Assembly (NCBI RefSeq): GCF_003751445.1 | Contig: NZ_RJUU01000001.1 | Coordinates: forward strand, 4,035,001 to 4,099,000 | Length of the DNA: 64,000 nt | From: Streptomyces sp. 840.1 | Lineage (GTDB): Bacteria > Actinomycetota > Actinomycetes > Streptomycetales > Streptomycetaceae | Direction: 5' to 3' | Shown: positions 34,358 through 43,473 of the stretch, piece after piece | Position numbering within the stretch: position 1 is the first letter of the stretch | Layout: each line of letters begins with the position of its first letter | Position numbers and translations under genes: made by a program | The notes under the pieces: generated by a model | The model's database searches: none | Seen by the model: only the letters and a program-made list of their open reading frames with translations | What the model was told of the DNA's origin: nothing

Positions 34358-34620
34358 GGCGTCCCCCCGAGCTGGGCAACCAGCATCCGCAGGCGCGTCG
34401 TCTCCGCCTTCTCAGCCGCCAGTTCGGCGCGCAGGGTGGCCAGGTCTGAGCGCAACTCAGCCCGCTCCTCCTGCAACTGGTCGGTCAGACTGTTGTATCC
34501 GGTCAACGCTCCGCCCTCCCGGGCCGCTCTCGTGGCGCCCCGGGACCCGTAGGCGGCCGCTGCCGCGGCGAACAGCGAGGCCAGCACAGCGGCCAGCGCC
34601 CCGACCATGGCAGCGTCCAT
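34354..34620 (-). CDS. Membrane-anchored coiled-coil protein (putative spanin/holin partner)
   Basis: An 88-residue protein with an N-terminal membrane helix (MVGALAAVLASLFAAAAAAYG) and a 50-residue heptad coiled coil (LQEERAELRSDLATLRAELAAEK). This resembles small actinophage DUF2746-like proteins encoded next to holins. ATG 34620 has GGGAGT upstream. It is between the holin and the collagen-like gene, and overlaps the latter by 4 nt (ATGA). Confidence 0.78.
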   Translation of the reverse strand: MDAAMVGALAAVLASLFAAAAAAYGSRGATRAAREGGALTGYNSLTDQLQEERAELRSDLATLRAELAAEKAETTRLRMLVAQLGGTP

Positions 34621-34649
34621 ACGTACTCCCGTGGTGCTCGGTGGGCAGC

Positions 34650-34886
34650 TCAGACGCCCTTGGCGAGCGGGTCAGCGACATCGCGCGGCGTGTGCTTCGC
34701 CTTCCACCCGGCGAGGAACGCCAGCCCCGCCGGAACGAGGGAAAGGAGCGGGGCCTGTAGCCACGCGGGCAGCGGGCCGAGCAGCGAACTGTCCGCCTGC
34801 ACGGCGTTGAGAACGGCGGCGGCCAGGCCGACGACGAACGTCATGACGGTCGCAGCCGTCACCTTGGACTCGATCGGTGCAGCCAT
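34650..34886 (-). CDS. Phage holin
   Basis: A 78-residue membrane protein with two hydrophobic segments (VTAATVMTFVVGLAAAVLNAV and LQAPLLSLVPAGLAFLAGW) and a charged C terminus, the form of actinophage class II holins. It would open pores to release or activate the CHAP endolysin encoded 3 nt upstream. ATG 34886 has GGAGG 9 nt upstream. Confidence 0.83.
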   Translation of the reverse strand: MAAPIESKVTAATVMTFVVGLAAAVLNAVQADSSLLGPLPAWLQAPLLSLVPAGLAFLAGWKAKHTPRDVADPLAKGV

Positions 34887-34889
34887 GGG

Positions 34890-35714
34890 TCAGGCCTCCT
34901 GGCCGTTGATGTCGACGGTGATGACGGCGTCCTTGATGGCGGCCTCCACTGCGACGATGACCGCCGAGGTGTCGACGCCCTTGCCAGCGAGCTTGGCCAG
35001 CGCGGTGATGGCCGCGGTCTGCGCGGCGAGGCGCTTGTCCATGGAGCGGATGCGCGCCTGCACGTCCCTGATGACGGACTGCGGCTGCCAGCTCTTGTTC
35101 GTCTTGATGTCCTTCGCGTCGGCCGGAGCGGCGATCGCGTCGGTCGTCCACACCGCGTCGTAGATGTCGCGCTTGGTAATGCCCGCCATGGGGTCCTCCT
35201 CGGTTGTGGGGTTCTTCCAGTTGGGGTCGGCAGACGTGATGCCGCCGGGGTAGGTGGGGTAGCCGTAGCCGTACACGTAGGCGTCCCGGCGCTGCCGCAC
35301 CTTGCGGTACACCCCGTCGCCCTCGGCCGACCCGGAGACGTTCGTGTTGCCCTCGATCGTGGTGATCGTGGACGTGTCGTAGGCGATGACGATTCCGGTG
35401 TGCGACCCGCCGCCCGGCCCGAAGAAGACCGCGGCCCCGATCGCCGGGTACTCCGACCACCGGCCGGCCTTCCTCCACCACGCCACCGCGAGCGCGCACG
35501 ACGCGGTCACCGGGTACGAGCCCTTCGGCATCCCGGCCGTCTGAAAAGCCCACGTGGTGAACGTCTGGCACCAGGCCTGGTTCTGCGACCACTCCAGGCC
35601 GGGGACGGCGGGGCTGTAGCGCTGGTAGTTGTTCCAGTGGCCGCCGGAGCGGCCCTCCTGGTAGCCGACCTCGGCCTTGATGATGCGGGCTACGTCGGCA
35701 GCGGTACCGGCCAT
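34890..35714 (-). CDS. CHAP-domain endolysin
   Basis: A 274-residue cell-wall hydrolase. Residues 1-150 are a CHAP cysteine peptidase/amidase: catalytic Cys49 (NQAWCQTFTTW), His105 (GGSHTGIVIAYD), with Asn123 (IEGNTN) as third member. The C-terminal 110 residues (MAGITKRDIYDAVWTTDAIA onward, then an Ala-rich helical region) are likely a targeting/oligomerisation domain. It cuts peptidoglycan at late infection. GGAGG precedes the ATG at 35714. Confidence 0.92.
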   Translation of the reverse strand: MAGTAADVARIIKAEVGYQEGRSGGHWNNYQRYSPAVPGLEWSQNQAWCQTFTTWAFQTAGMPKGSYPVTASCALAVAWWRKAGRWSEYPAIGAAVFFGPGGGSHTGIVIAYDTSTITTIEGNTNVSGSAEGDGVYRKVRQRRDAYVYGYGYPTYPGGITSADPNWKNPTTEEDPMAGITKRDIYDAVWTTDAIAAPADAKDIKTNKSWQPQSVIRDVQARIRSMDKRLAAQTAAITALAKLAGKGVDTSAVIVAVEAAIKDAVITVDINGQEA

Positions 35715-35779
35715 GGAGACCTCCAGACATGACGAAGCCCCGGCCGGTCGGCGCGGGGCAGGTGAGCGGGAAGGACTGG

Positions 35780-36295
35780 TCAGGTGGCGGTCTGGTAGGT
35801 GCCGTAGCCCCGCAGCGAGTAGCCGGCCGCAGGGGTGACCGGCGAGGACTCGGTCATGGCGTTCCAGTCACCGAGCAGAGTCTGGGACGGCATCCAGATG
35901 TTCTCGGTGCCGGTCGAGCTGTTCGAGAGGGGCTCGGCGCCCATCATGAAGTTCGAGGCGGCGGTGGTGTTGTACGTCCAGTTGAGGACACCCGGGGTGC
36001 CCGACGGGATGGACCCGGCCTGGAACGGAAGGCTGAGCCGCCAGCTGCCTGACCCATACGTCGTCGTGCTGCCGAACAGGACGTAGATCACGACCGTGCA
36101 CATGCGGCCGACCTTCATGTACTGGCCGCCGAGAGTTCCGTTCCCGATGGACGGGGCCGTGCCGGTCGCCGTCCATATCGGGGTGTATGGCGTCCACGCC
36201 CCGAACATCGAATTGAACTGGTCGCGGATCTCCTGGTTGAGCAGGGCGGCGTCTACGGTCTCGCCGACCACCCAGGTTTTCGGGCCGAACGTCAC
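35780..36295 (-). CDS. Tail fibre / receptor-binding-like protein
   Basis: A 171-residue protein with a start (GPKTWVVGETVDAALLNQEI) typical of actinophage minor tail/fibre proteins, then a beta-rich domain (WTPYTPIWTATGTAPSIGNG, GQYMKVGRMCTVVIYVLFG) likely to trimerise. GTG 36295 has GAGGAG upstream. Overlaps the upstream gene by 4 nt. Confidence 0.78.
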   Translation of the reverse strand: MTFGPKTWVVGETVDAALLNQEIRDQFNSMFGAWTPYTPIWTATGTAPSIGNGTLGGQYMKVGRMCTVVIYVLFGSTTTYGSGSWRLSLPFQAGSIPSGTPGVLNWTYNTTAASNFMMGAEPLSNSSTGTENIWMPSQTLLGDWNAMTESSPVTPAAGYSLRGYGTYQTAT

Positions 36296-36762
36296 GGCTG
36301 CTCCTCGGGGGCGGGGTCAGCTGGGGCTTCCGGCTCCTCGGGGATGGGCGGAGCGGGATTGCGGGGGTCATCGGGGTGGAACCAGAACCGGCGCACCAGA
36401 GCCAAGGCCTCGGCCTCGGCGGCGGCGATGTCGTCGGGCACGATCAGCGGCACCCAGTCGCGCTGGCACTGCGCGCACCCGAACCGGGGGTCGAGGACGG
36501 ACACGATCCAGGCGGCGCCGCAGGTGCACTCGGCCACCCAGCGGCCGTCGTCGATCCGCGCGTACAGGCCGGGGTCGTCGGGGACGAACGCGGTGGGCAC
36601 CGGCACCCGCCAGCCGAACCGCGTCTCCACCCACCGGTACAGCAGCTCAGCACCGGGGACCTGCGACCAGTCCTGGGCGGTTTGGCCGCGGCGCGGGGGC
36701 GGCGGCAGGTAGTTCGTCTCGGCCTGCACAATCGCGTCGGCGGGCAGTGCGTCTGTGGCCAT
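36292..36762 (-). CDS. Zinc-ribbon-containing minor tail-region protein
   Basis: A 156-residue protein with two CxC/CxxC knuckles (AECTCGAAW and GCAQCQRDW) forming a zinc ribbon, and an acidic/Pro-rich C terminus (PIPEEPEAPADPAPEE). ATG 36762 has GGAGG 7 nt upstream. It lies between the large tail protein and the fibre gene; possibly a baseplate or assembly factor. Function unknown. Confidence 0.75.
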   Translation of the reverse strand: MATDALPADAIVQAETNYLPPPPRRGQTAQDWSQVPGAELLYRWVETRFGWRVPVPTAFVPDDPGLYARIDDGRWVAECTCGAAWIVSVLDPRFGCAQCQRDWVPLIVPDDIAAAEAEALALVRRFWFHPDDPRNPAPPIPEEPEAPADPAPEEQP

Positions 36763-36773
36763 GGTTCCTCCGG

Positions 36774-39224
36774 TCAGTAGGCGAGTCGTGTGGTGGATCC
36801 GAGCACGGAGTACTCCGGGTCGTCGAGGATCCAGATTGAGTCGCGGGCGCTGGCGCTCGTGCGGAACTCGATCAGATGGCTGTTCTCTTTGAGCGTCTCG
36901 GTGTAGCCCTCGACAGTGACGCGCATCTCCAGTGCCGATGACTGGGCGGGCAGGTCGTACACCGTGAAGTACGAGCTGATGTCCGCGTCGAGGATGTCGA
37001 GGAACGTGGCCATCGTCGCGGCCTCGATCGGCACCTCGCGCAGCTCGGGGGCGGGGTCGGCGTACCGGGAGACCAGCCACGACGCGGCATCGGCGACCGA
37101 GCTGTCCGACGTCTTGAGCACGGTGAGCTGCTGCTCGTACACGCCGAACGCCTCGACGGACGAAGCGTCGGTGACGATCTGCGTCGCCCCGTTCGGGCGG
37201 GACGCCTCGACCTGGTTGCAGAGTTTCTGGTCATCGTCAGCCAGCTGAATGCCGGGCTCGACATCCGCGTACGAAATCGCGAAGACCTCGGCGCCGGCGC
37301 TCGGGTTGTACCGCAGATCACGGGACTGGTACGCCAGCCCGTAGTAGTCCCGCTCGGCGTACAGCCGACCGCTCTCCGTCGCCTCAACTTCCTGAAGCCG
37401 GGCCACGATCGACGTGCCAGTCGGGCCCTGCGACGCGACCGGGTCGAAAGTCGACCCGAGCAGCGTCACCGACTCCAGGCCCGCGTACCGGGCCAGGCGC
37501 TCGACCCGCCAGTCGGAGGACTCCCCGCTGAACCCGGTTCGTGCGTCCGACGCCACGGCGTACACCGAGCCGACCGGCCCGTTCGCGAGGTGCAGGGACA
37601 GGTGCGCGATCTGCCCGGAGAACAGGCGGGCGCTCCGGTAGCCGCCCACGTAGATGGTCCGCAGGTCTGGTGACGACGTGGCGGGCAGTATGCCGCCCGC
37701 CGCCGCACCATCGACGTAGACGCGCTTCGCGGACCCGTCGTACACGACGTGATGCCAGGCTCCGTCGGCCAGATTGCCGCTGCTGCTGGTACCGATGACC
37801 AGGGCGGTGCCGTCCTGCGTGGACTCCACCGTCAAGACGCCGCTGCTGTTCAGGGAGAGCACCAACTGTGATGTCCGCAGCGGGTCGCTCAGCCCGAGGA
37901 TCGCCCTGCCCGCCGTCGATGTCTTGATCCACACCTGAACGTTGATCGCCCACGTAGTGCTGTCCGCCGCCATCTGCGGGCCGAGATCCCCGACCAAGTA
38001 CCGACCAGCCGTCGCTGACGCGGGGGTGAACGACACCGCGCTCTCACCAGTTTCGGGGACCCCCTCCTCACCGAACACCAAGGTCCCGCCCGCCCCGACT
38101 TGAGTGGAGGCCAAGGCGCCGATCCCGGCCCCGACGACCGATCCGGCAGCCGCCGACTCAACCGGCTCCGCCAGCGGGAAGTACGCAGCGGGGAAGGAGA
38201 ACGTACCGGTCACGGTGTCACGGGTCAGCACCTCCATACCCAGCATCGACCGCAACGGCGGCTGCCGGTTCAGCCGCTTGAAGAGGTCCGTCGCGCTGAT
38301 GCTGACCGTGCTGAGCAGCCCTTCCCACTGGACGGGCCACTCGTTGACCATGCCGTAGAAGCGGGGTCGCACCCGGGCGCCGAGAAGATCCCACTCCACG
38401 TAGTCCGCGGTCCCGCCAGTGCGGGTCGCGTTGAACTCGATCTGGACCGTGTTGGTGTTCACCCAGGCCGGGGTGGCGAGCGATCGGCAGATCGTCCAGT
38501 CCCACCCGTCCGGGCTGGTCTCGAAGAACAGGACACCGGTCGTCTCGCGGATCCGGAGCCAGGCGTGGGCGATCGGGTCGTAGGGGACCGACACGGCCCC
38601 GGCGTCGGCGGAGCTCACCTCCGACGCGGCACGCAGCAGTCCGTTGACGGCGTTGTACGACCAGCGCAGTCGAGTCCCTGTCGTCTGCGAGTACACCCAC
38701 ATCGACATCGACGTGGACGAGCTGCCGTTCGCCCCAGGCGGGGTCGCGAGTTTCACCGAAAGCGCGGCGCCGGCCAGGGACCATTCCCGGTTCGATGTCT
38801 GCCTGGACACCACCCCCGGGACGAGGGGCAGCCGCAGCCGTCCACCCACCTGCACCGCGCCGTTGGCCGTCGTCCACATCGACGGGTCCGCCACGCCGGA
38901 GTCGAACGCGTCGCCCATCATGTTGAGCGAGTACGGGGCCGCCCCAGACCGGACAGGGATGACCGCCTGCGACACCCGGATCGGGGCGTTGCGCCGCACG
39001 TTCGGGTAGTACGGCGAGTTCGGGTTCCCCGGGGTCAGTGCCCCGTCCGCATTGTCCAGGACCATCGTGCAGCTGCCGGGCTGGATCTCCGACAGTTCGT
39101 CCGACGCGCCCCGGTCGATCCGTACTCCCTGCACCTGGTCCACCCGGGCGGTGAGGTCCGTCCAGCGGATCGCCGACGGCGCCTGGATCTGACCGCCCCA
39201 TCCCACTTCCACGAGGGTCGGCAT
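36774..39224 (-). CDS. Large tail protein with LamG-like domain
   Basis: An 816-residue structural protein. The N-terminal 330 residues resemble distal-tail/baseplate hub proteins (MPTLVEVGWGGQ, PYYPNVRRNAPIRV). A laminin-G/concanavalin-like domain (residues about 370-560) includes DGAWHHVVYDGSAKRVYVDG and TIYVGGYRS, a carbohydrate-binding fold. The C-terminal 250 residues contain a hub-like domain. It probably recognises host wall glycans at the tail tip. Its start overlaps the tape-measure stop (TGATG at 39224). Confidence 0.85.
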   Translation of the reverse strand: MPTLVEVGWGGQIQAPSAIRWTDLTARVDQVQGVRIDRGASDELSEIQPGSCTMVLDNADGALTPGNPNSPYYPNVRRNAPIRVSQAVIPVRSGAAPYSLNMMGDAFDSGVADPSMWTTANGAVQVGGRLRLPLVPGVVSRQTSNREWSLAGAALSVKLATPPGANGSSSTSMSMWVYSQTTGTRLRWSYNAVNGLLRAASEVSSADAGAVSVPYDPIAHAWLRIRETTGVLFFETSPDGWDWTICRSLATPAWVNTNTVQIEFNATRTGGTADYVEWDLLGARVRPRFYGMVNEWPVQWEGLLSTVSISATDLFKRLNRQPPLRSMLGMEVLTRDTVTGTFSFPAAYFPLAEPVESAAAGSVVGAGIGALASTQVGAGGTLVFGEEGVPETGESAVSFTPASATAGRYLVGDLGPQMAADSTTWAINVQVWIKTSTAGRAILGLSDPLRTSQLVLSLNSSGVLTVESTQDGTALVIGTSSSGNLADGAWHHVVYDGSAKRVYVDGAAAGGILPATSSPDLRTIYVGGYRSARLFSGQIAHLSLHLANGPVGSVYAVASDARTGFSGESSDWRVERLARYAGLESVTLLGSTFDPVASQGPTGTSIVARLQEVEATESGRLYAERDYYGLAYQSRDLRYNPSAGAEVFAISYADVEPGIQLADDDQKLCNQVEASRPNGATQIVTDASSVEAFGVYEQQLTVLKTSDSSVADAASWLVSRYADPAPELREVPIEAATMATFLDILDADISSYFTVYDLPAQSSALEMRVTVEGYTETLKENSHLIEFRTSASARDSIWILDDPEYSVLGSTTRLAY

Positions 39225-42200
39225 CAGCGAGCCACCGCCACTGCGCGCCCCTGCGACCGGCCGAACTTCACCATGATTCGCTCCACTTCCCGGCCGACCG
39301 CGACCGGATCCATCGCCCCGCGCGCATCGACGTTGACCGTGATCGAAGACCCGCCACCGCCACCCACCACAGCCGACCGGCCGATGACCGGCCGCACACC
39401 CGCGACCCGCCCAGACACCACACCGAGAGCAGCGTCGAGGACCGGCATCGGCTGGGTCAGCCCGCGCGCCAGTCCCTCGGTGGAGTACCGGCCGAGCTGC
39501 GCCATCACCGTGGACGGGGACTTGATCCCAAGGGCCTTCTTGATGGCCTTCTGCATGCCCTGCGCGATCTTCGTCATCTGCTTTTCGATCGCGTCTTGCT
39601 GCGACGTCAGCCCCCTCAGGAATCCCTTCCCGGCCTGGGTGCCGCTGTCGTAGAGGGCGTCCGCCCCTGCGCGCCCCAGCGACGTCGTGGCGGTGTCGAG
39701 CGACGTCTGCGTGGCGTTGATGGACTTCAGCGTGGATGACGACGCGCCGGCCAGAGCCGACGCGTAGGCGTACCCCTGCTCCGGACCCATGTCGAGGATC
39801 TGCCGGATCATGCCCTTGGACAGGCCGCGCTTCGCGAGGGTGTCGATGTAGCTGGTGAAGGTCTTGATCTGCGCGAGCTTCTGCTGCAGCCCGGCCTTGA
39901 TGCTGCCGGCCGACACCTCACCGTCCGCGATGCCGAGCTGCCCCAGCGTCGTCTCCTGGCGCGCCGCCGTCCTCACGGTGGCCGCGTACTTCTTCGCCGT
40001 CGCGATCTTCGCCGCGAGGTCGTCCCGCTTCTTGGCCAGGACCTGCAACCGCCGCGTGTCCGTGTTGACCATCGCGACCAGGCGGGAGTCCTTCGTGGTC
40101 CGGCTGCCCCTCCACGCAGCCCAGATGTCCCGGACCAGATCCCTCGACACGGCGGAGATCTTGCCCTTGGACCCGGTGAGCCCGATGATCAGGCCCTTGC
40201 CCGCGTCGGCCGCGAGCGCCTTCGTCTTCTTCGACGGAGAGTGAATCTCCAGCTCGTCCCGGATCCCGGAGAGCACCGCCGCACCGAGACCGCGGCCGCC
40301 GGCCTCGACTCCGCCCGTGGACACGGTCATGCCCGCGCGCAGGCCCAGCCCGGCGTCCCGGCCGGCGCGCGAGGCGTCGGACACCATGGCCATGCTGTCG
40401 CCGTGGGAGTAGACCTCCGTCCCGCCGCCGCCGAACCGCATCAGCTCGGGGCCTTCTTCACCCACCCACGCCAGCTCGCCCGGCTGCGGCTTGCCGCCCG
40501 AGGCGTACCCGCCGATCGACTGCGCGAAGCTGGACGGGTTCTTGTTGGACCGGTACTGCACCATGACGCTGACGGTCTTGGAGTGCACCGTGTCCAGGGC
40601 GTACCGGGCCTGCGAGACCTTCGCCCGCAGGTCGGAGATCTCGCCCCGGATCTTCGCCGTCTTTGACGACGGCGCGGCGGCCAGGCGCTTCTTCGCGTCA
40701 GCCAACTTCGCCTGGAGATCCTCCAGGTTCCCCTTCAGTTTCGCCGTCTTGTCCGGGGTTTTCAGGATCTGAGCAGCGAGCGCCTGCGCCTGCGACTTCG
40801 TCAGCCCCATCGCCTGCGCCGACGCGAGCAGGCGCTCGCGGCCTCGGGCATAGATCCCGTTGACCGTCGACCACGACGCCCCGGACTGCCGCGCTGCCGC
40901 CGTCGCCTCATCCGTCTTGGACGCGAGGTCGTTCAACGCACTCGCGGCGTTCCGCGACTTCTCCGAGTTGAGATTCAGCCGACCGTTGGTCATGTCGAGC
41001 GCGCCGGCGTTGTCCTTCGCCGCCTTCGCGGCCGCGTCGATCGCCGCCTCGAACCCGATCATCCCGCCGAGCCCCTGGCGGTTCACGTCGTTCAGGGCCT
41101 GAATCGACTGCCGCAGACCGTCCGCGCTGGCCTTCTGCGCATCCAGCTTCTGCTGCACCTGCAGCGCCTGGGTACCGAACAGCCCCATGCTCTGAGCTGC
41201 GAGTTGCTGCTCGAATGCGGCGTCGGCCAGCGCCTCCTTGTACTCCGTCAGCCTGGTACTCAGGCCCGACGTCTCGAACCCTTGCTGGCCCATCTGCTTC
41301 TTGATACGCGCCAGAGCGGCTGCGGCAAGGTCGGCCTTGCCGCCCTGCACCAGTCCGGCGAGGCTCTTGTCGAGTGCCTCGATCTCCTTCTTCGCCTCCT
41401 TGATGCCGACAGGGTTCTTGTCGAACCGCTTGAAGAAGTCGTCCGCGTTCTTCGCACCCATGACGCTGAGGCTGGCCATGAGGCCGCTCAGGTCGTTACC
41501 GAAGACGCGGGCGGTCTCGCCCGCGACCTTCCCCGAGTCGGCGAACCGGCCGAGACTGCTCGTCATCTTGTCGATGTCGGGCGGGGCCGCCTTGCCCTGC
41601 TGCGACAACTCCATCAGGCCGATGACGAGGAGCCCGATACCTGTACCAGCCGCCGCGATCTTCGCGCCGCGCGACATTGCGCCGATGCCCGCCGTCACCG
41701 CAGCCAGCCGCCCCGGCGCACCAGCAGCAGCAGCTTGCATCGCAACAAGTTGTGCGGCGAAGGCGGCCATCGCGGTGCGGGCAGCAGTCACTCCTACGGC
41801 CGCGAGCTTCACGGCCTTGATCGCAAGCGCGAGCTGCAGCATCACAGCGATCGCATCGGGCGGTACCGCAGACACAATCCCCGACAGGGCGTTCACGATG
41901 TCGAGCATCCCGACACCGACATCCGACCCGGCCTGCAGCAGGTTCGTCAGCGCGCGGGCCACGTTGCTGACCGTCTCGGCTACGACCGGGCCCTGCGCGC
42001 GGGCGTAGTCCATAAACTCCGAGAACCCGCCGCCAACCTTCCCCGAGTCGCTGACGCGCATCAGGTGGATCAGCTGGTCATCGACCTTGCGCAGGGTGGT
42101 GTTCGCGAACGTCGTGAACTTGCTGTTGAGCCGGTCGAGGCCGGGCGACTCCATGGCGCCGCCGAGGGCCGTCATCATCCGGTCGAGCTCACGCCCGGTC

Positions 42201-42832
42201 CCCTTGACCAGGCCTTCGGTTTTCGGCAGCAGTGCGTTCGCGACGGCCAGGCCCTTGGTGAACGCGGGCATCGTGTCGCCCGCGAGCGAGTCGGACCAGG
42301 CCTTGGCTGAGTCCTTCAGCAGCCCCAGCGCGACCGCGGCCTTACGGGTCTCCGGCGGCAGGTCCGCCATCACGTGCTGGTACTCCAGCTGCGCCGTGAT
42401 CGCCGCCTCCGACGTACGGCCGCTCTTCGCTACCGCGTCGTCGTACTTCTTCTGCGCCTCGCCCGCCTCGGTCAGCGCACTGATTTGCGGAATCAGAGCA
42501 CCGGTGAACGCGAGCGTGGCCACAGCCACAGCCCCGGCACCAGCCGCGAGCGGGGCCAGCGACGCGGCGGCCGGGATCGCCGCCGGCGCCAGACTGATGA
42601 GGGTCCCCTTCAGCGCCTCGCCCGCCTTGGCACCGAGGTCGGTGTCCCGCTGCATCGACGCCATGGACGTCGTCGTGTTCGTCGCCAGACGCCGCATCGC
42701 CGCATCACCGTTGATCGATGCCGCGAGGAGGTCCCGACCCAGCCGGTTCGCATGGCGGCCAGCCCCATCGAGGACGCGAGACAGGTGGTCGCGGCCGTCG
42801 AGCAGGAACGTCAGCCGGTTCGCCACGGTCAC
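39224..42832 (-). CDS. Tape measure protein
   Basis: A 1202-residue protein that sets tail length. Features typical of tape measures: very Ala-rich, long coiled-coil helices, several hydrophobic segments in the middle (IPAAASLAPLAAGAGAVAVA, IAAAGTGIGLLVIGLMELS), and a C-terminal phage-tail domain with GIKSPSTVMAQLGRYSTEGL. The length suggests a tail of roughly 150-180 nm using the usual 1.5 Angstrom per residue rule. GTG 42832 has GGAGG just upstream. Confidence 0.93.
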   Translation of the reverse strand: MTVANRLTFLLDGRDHLSRVLDGAGRHANRLGRDLLAASINGDAAMRRLATNTTTSMASMQRDTDLGAKAGEALKGTLISLAPAAIPAAASLAPLAAGAGAVAVATLAFTGALIPQISALTEAGEAQKKYDDAVAKSGRTSEAAITAQLEYQHVMADLPPETRKAAVALGLLKDSAKAWSDSLAGDTMPAFTKGLAVANALLPKTEGLVKGTGRELDRMMTALGGAMESPGLDRLNSKFTTFANTTLRKVDDQLIHLMRVSDSGKVGGGFSEFMDYARAQGPVVAETVSNVARALTNLLQAGSDVGVGMLDIVNALSGIVSAVPPDAIAVMLQLALAIKAVKLAAVGVTAARTAMAAFAAQLVAMQAAAAGAPGRLAAVTAGIGAMSRGAKIAAAGTGIGLLVIGLMELSQQGKAAPPDIDKMTSSLGRFADSGKVAGETARVFGNDLSGLMASLSVMGAKNADDFFKRFDKNPVGIKEAKKEIEALDKSLAGLVQGGKADLAAAALARIKKQMGQQGFETSGLSTRLTEYKEALADAAFEQQLAAQSMGLFGTQALQVQQKLDAQKASADGLRQSIQALNDVNRQGLGGMIGFEAAIDAAAKAAKDNAGALDMTNGRLNLNSEKSRNAASALNDLASKTDEATAAARQSGASWSTVNGIYARGRERLLASAQAMGLTKSQAQALAAQILKTPDKTAKLKGNLEDLQAKLADAKKRLAAAPSSKTAKIRGEISDLRAKVSQARYALDTVHSKTVSVMVQYRSNKNPSSFAQSIGGYASGGKPQPGELAWVGEEGPELMRFGGGGTEVYSHGDSMAMVSDASRAGRDAGLGLRAGMTVSTGGVEAGGRGLGAAVLSGIRDELEIHSPSKKTKALAADAGKGLIIGLTGSKGKISAVSRDLVRDIWAAWRGSRTTKDSRLVAMVNTDTRRLQVLAKKRDDLAAKIATAKKYAATVRTAARQETTLGQLGIADGEVSAGSIKAGLQQKLAQIKTFTSYIDTLAKRGLSKGMIRQILDMGPEQGYAYASALAGASSSTLKSINATQTSLDTATTSLGRAGADALYDSGTQAGKGFLRGLTSQQDAIEKQMTKIAQGMQKAIKKALGIKSPSTVMAQLGRYSTEGLARGLTQPMPVLDAALGVVSGRVAGVRPVIGRSAVVGGGGGSSITVNVDARGAMDPVAVGREVERIMVKFGRSQGRAVAVAR

Positions 42833-43463
42833 TCACCTCCGGATTGCTGAGCCTGCTGGTGGGCGTCCATCCAGAGGACGAGGGCGTAGAAGTCATCGAC
42901 CAGCTGCGCATCGACGACGTGGGGCGGCATGTTCAGGAGGTGGGCGAAAAGGCCGAGGTACTGAGCTCGGGCGTCGCAGACGTCGAGGGCGCTGAGCTCG
43001 TCGGCACGGGAGCTCCCTCCGCCGTCGGCGCGAGGTCTTTTCCCCCGGCCTCGGCTGCCGCCTGGCACTGCTCGATGTACGCGCGGGCGTGATCCGGATC
43101 CATCGCCGCCGCAGGCACCTCACGCAGGGCGTGGGCGATGTCCGCCGGGCTGAGGTCCGGATCGGCGGCGTTCAGCTGGAATCCGCCGTCTACCCAGTTC
43201 TCGATCTCCTGCTTGTCGCAGCGGGTGACCATCTCGTCCACGCCCGGATCGAACTCCCCGAACCTCAGCGACGGGTTGTGGCGCTTCTTCAGCACCCAGG
43301 TCACGGCGCGCATCGCGTCGAGATCCTCGACGCTCAGCCCCTCCTTGATCTGCGGCCACTTCATGTCGATCGTCCGCGCGACGATCGACGCCTCCGACGT
43401 CAGCAGCGTGCGTGCGTCGTACTGCTCAGGCTCTCCGCCGGCCGGGGTGTAGACCACGATCAC
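42829..43463 (-). CDS. Tail assembly chaperone GT frameshift product (-1)
   Basis: This is the long form of the tail chaperone. Ribosomes shift -1 at 43044-43038 and continue in a second frame (KRPRADGGGSSRADELSALD to AQQSGGE) that ends at 42829, just at the tape-measure start. The extension has FAHLLNMPPHVVDAQLVDDF, a helical C-terminal T domain that binds the tape measure. The G and GT ratio is fixed by the slip efficiency. Confidence 0.82.
42933..43463 (-). CDS. Tail assembly chaperone G
   Basis: A 176-residue protein encoded in the zero frame (IVVYTPAGGEPEQYDARTL after the initiator; MKWPQIKEGLSVEDLDAM, MVTRCDKQEIENWVDGGFQL). Position between the major tail protein region and tape measure, and a slippery site near the 3' end, identify it as the G-type tail chaperone. 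GTG 43463 has AGGAG 7 nt upstream. The low-complexity Ser/Thr/Pro C terminus is what remains when no frameshift occurs. Confidence 0.87.
   Translation of the reverse strand: MIVVYTPAGGEPEQYDARTLLTSEASIVARTIDMKWPQIKEGLSVEDLDAMRAVTWVLKKRHNPSLRFGEFDPGVDEMVTRCDKQEIENWVDGGFQLNAADPDLSPADIAHALREVPAAAMDPDHARAYIEQCQAAAEAGGKDLAPTAEGAPVPTSSAPSTSATPELSTSAFSPTS
43038..43044 (-). other. Programmed -1 frameshift site GGGAAAA
   Basis: On the minus strand the heptamer reads G-GGA-AAA in the zero frame (codons GGG GGA AAA), a perfect X-XXY-YYZ slippery site. The -1 frame runs open to 42829. Confidence 0.88.
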
Positions 43464-43473
43464 AGGGCTGCTC

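Noticed and set aside
38100..42310. Plus-strand open frames opposite the tail and tape-measure genes
   Set aside because: No ribosome sites or recognisable domains; all are on the non-coding strand of well-supported late genes.
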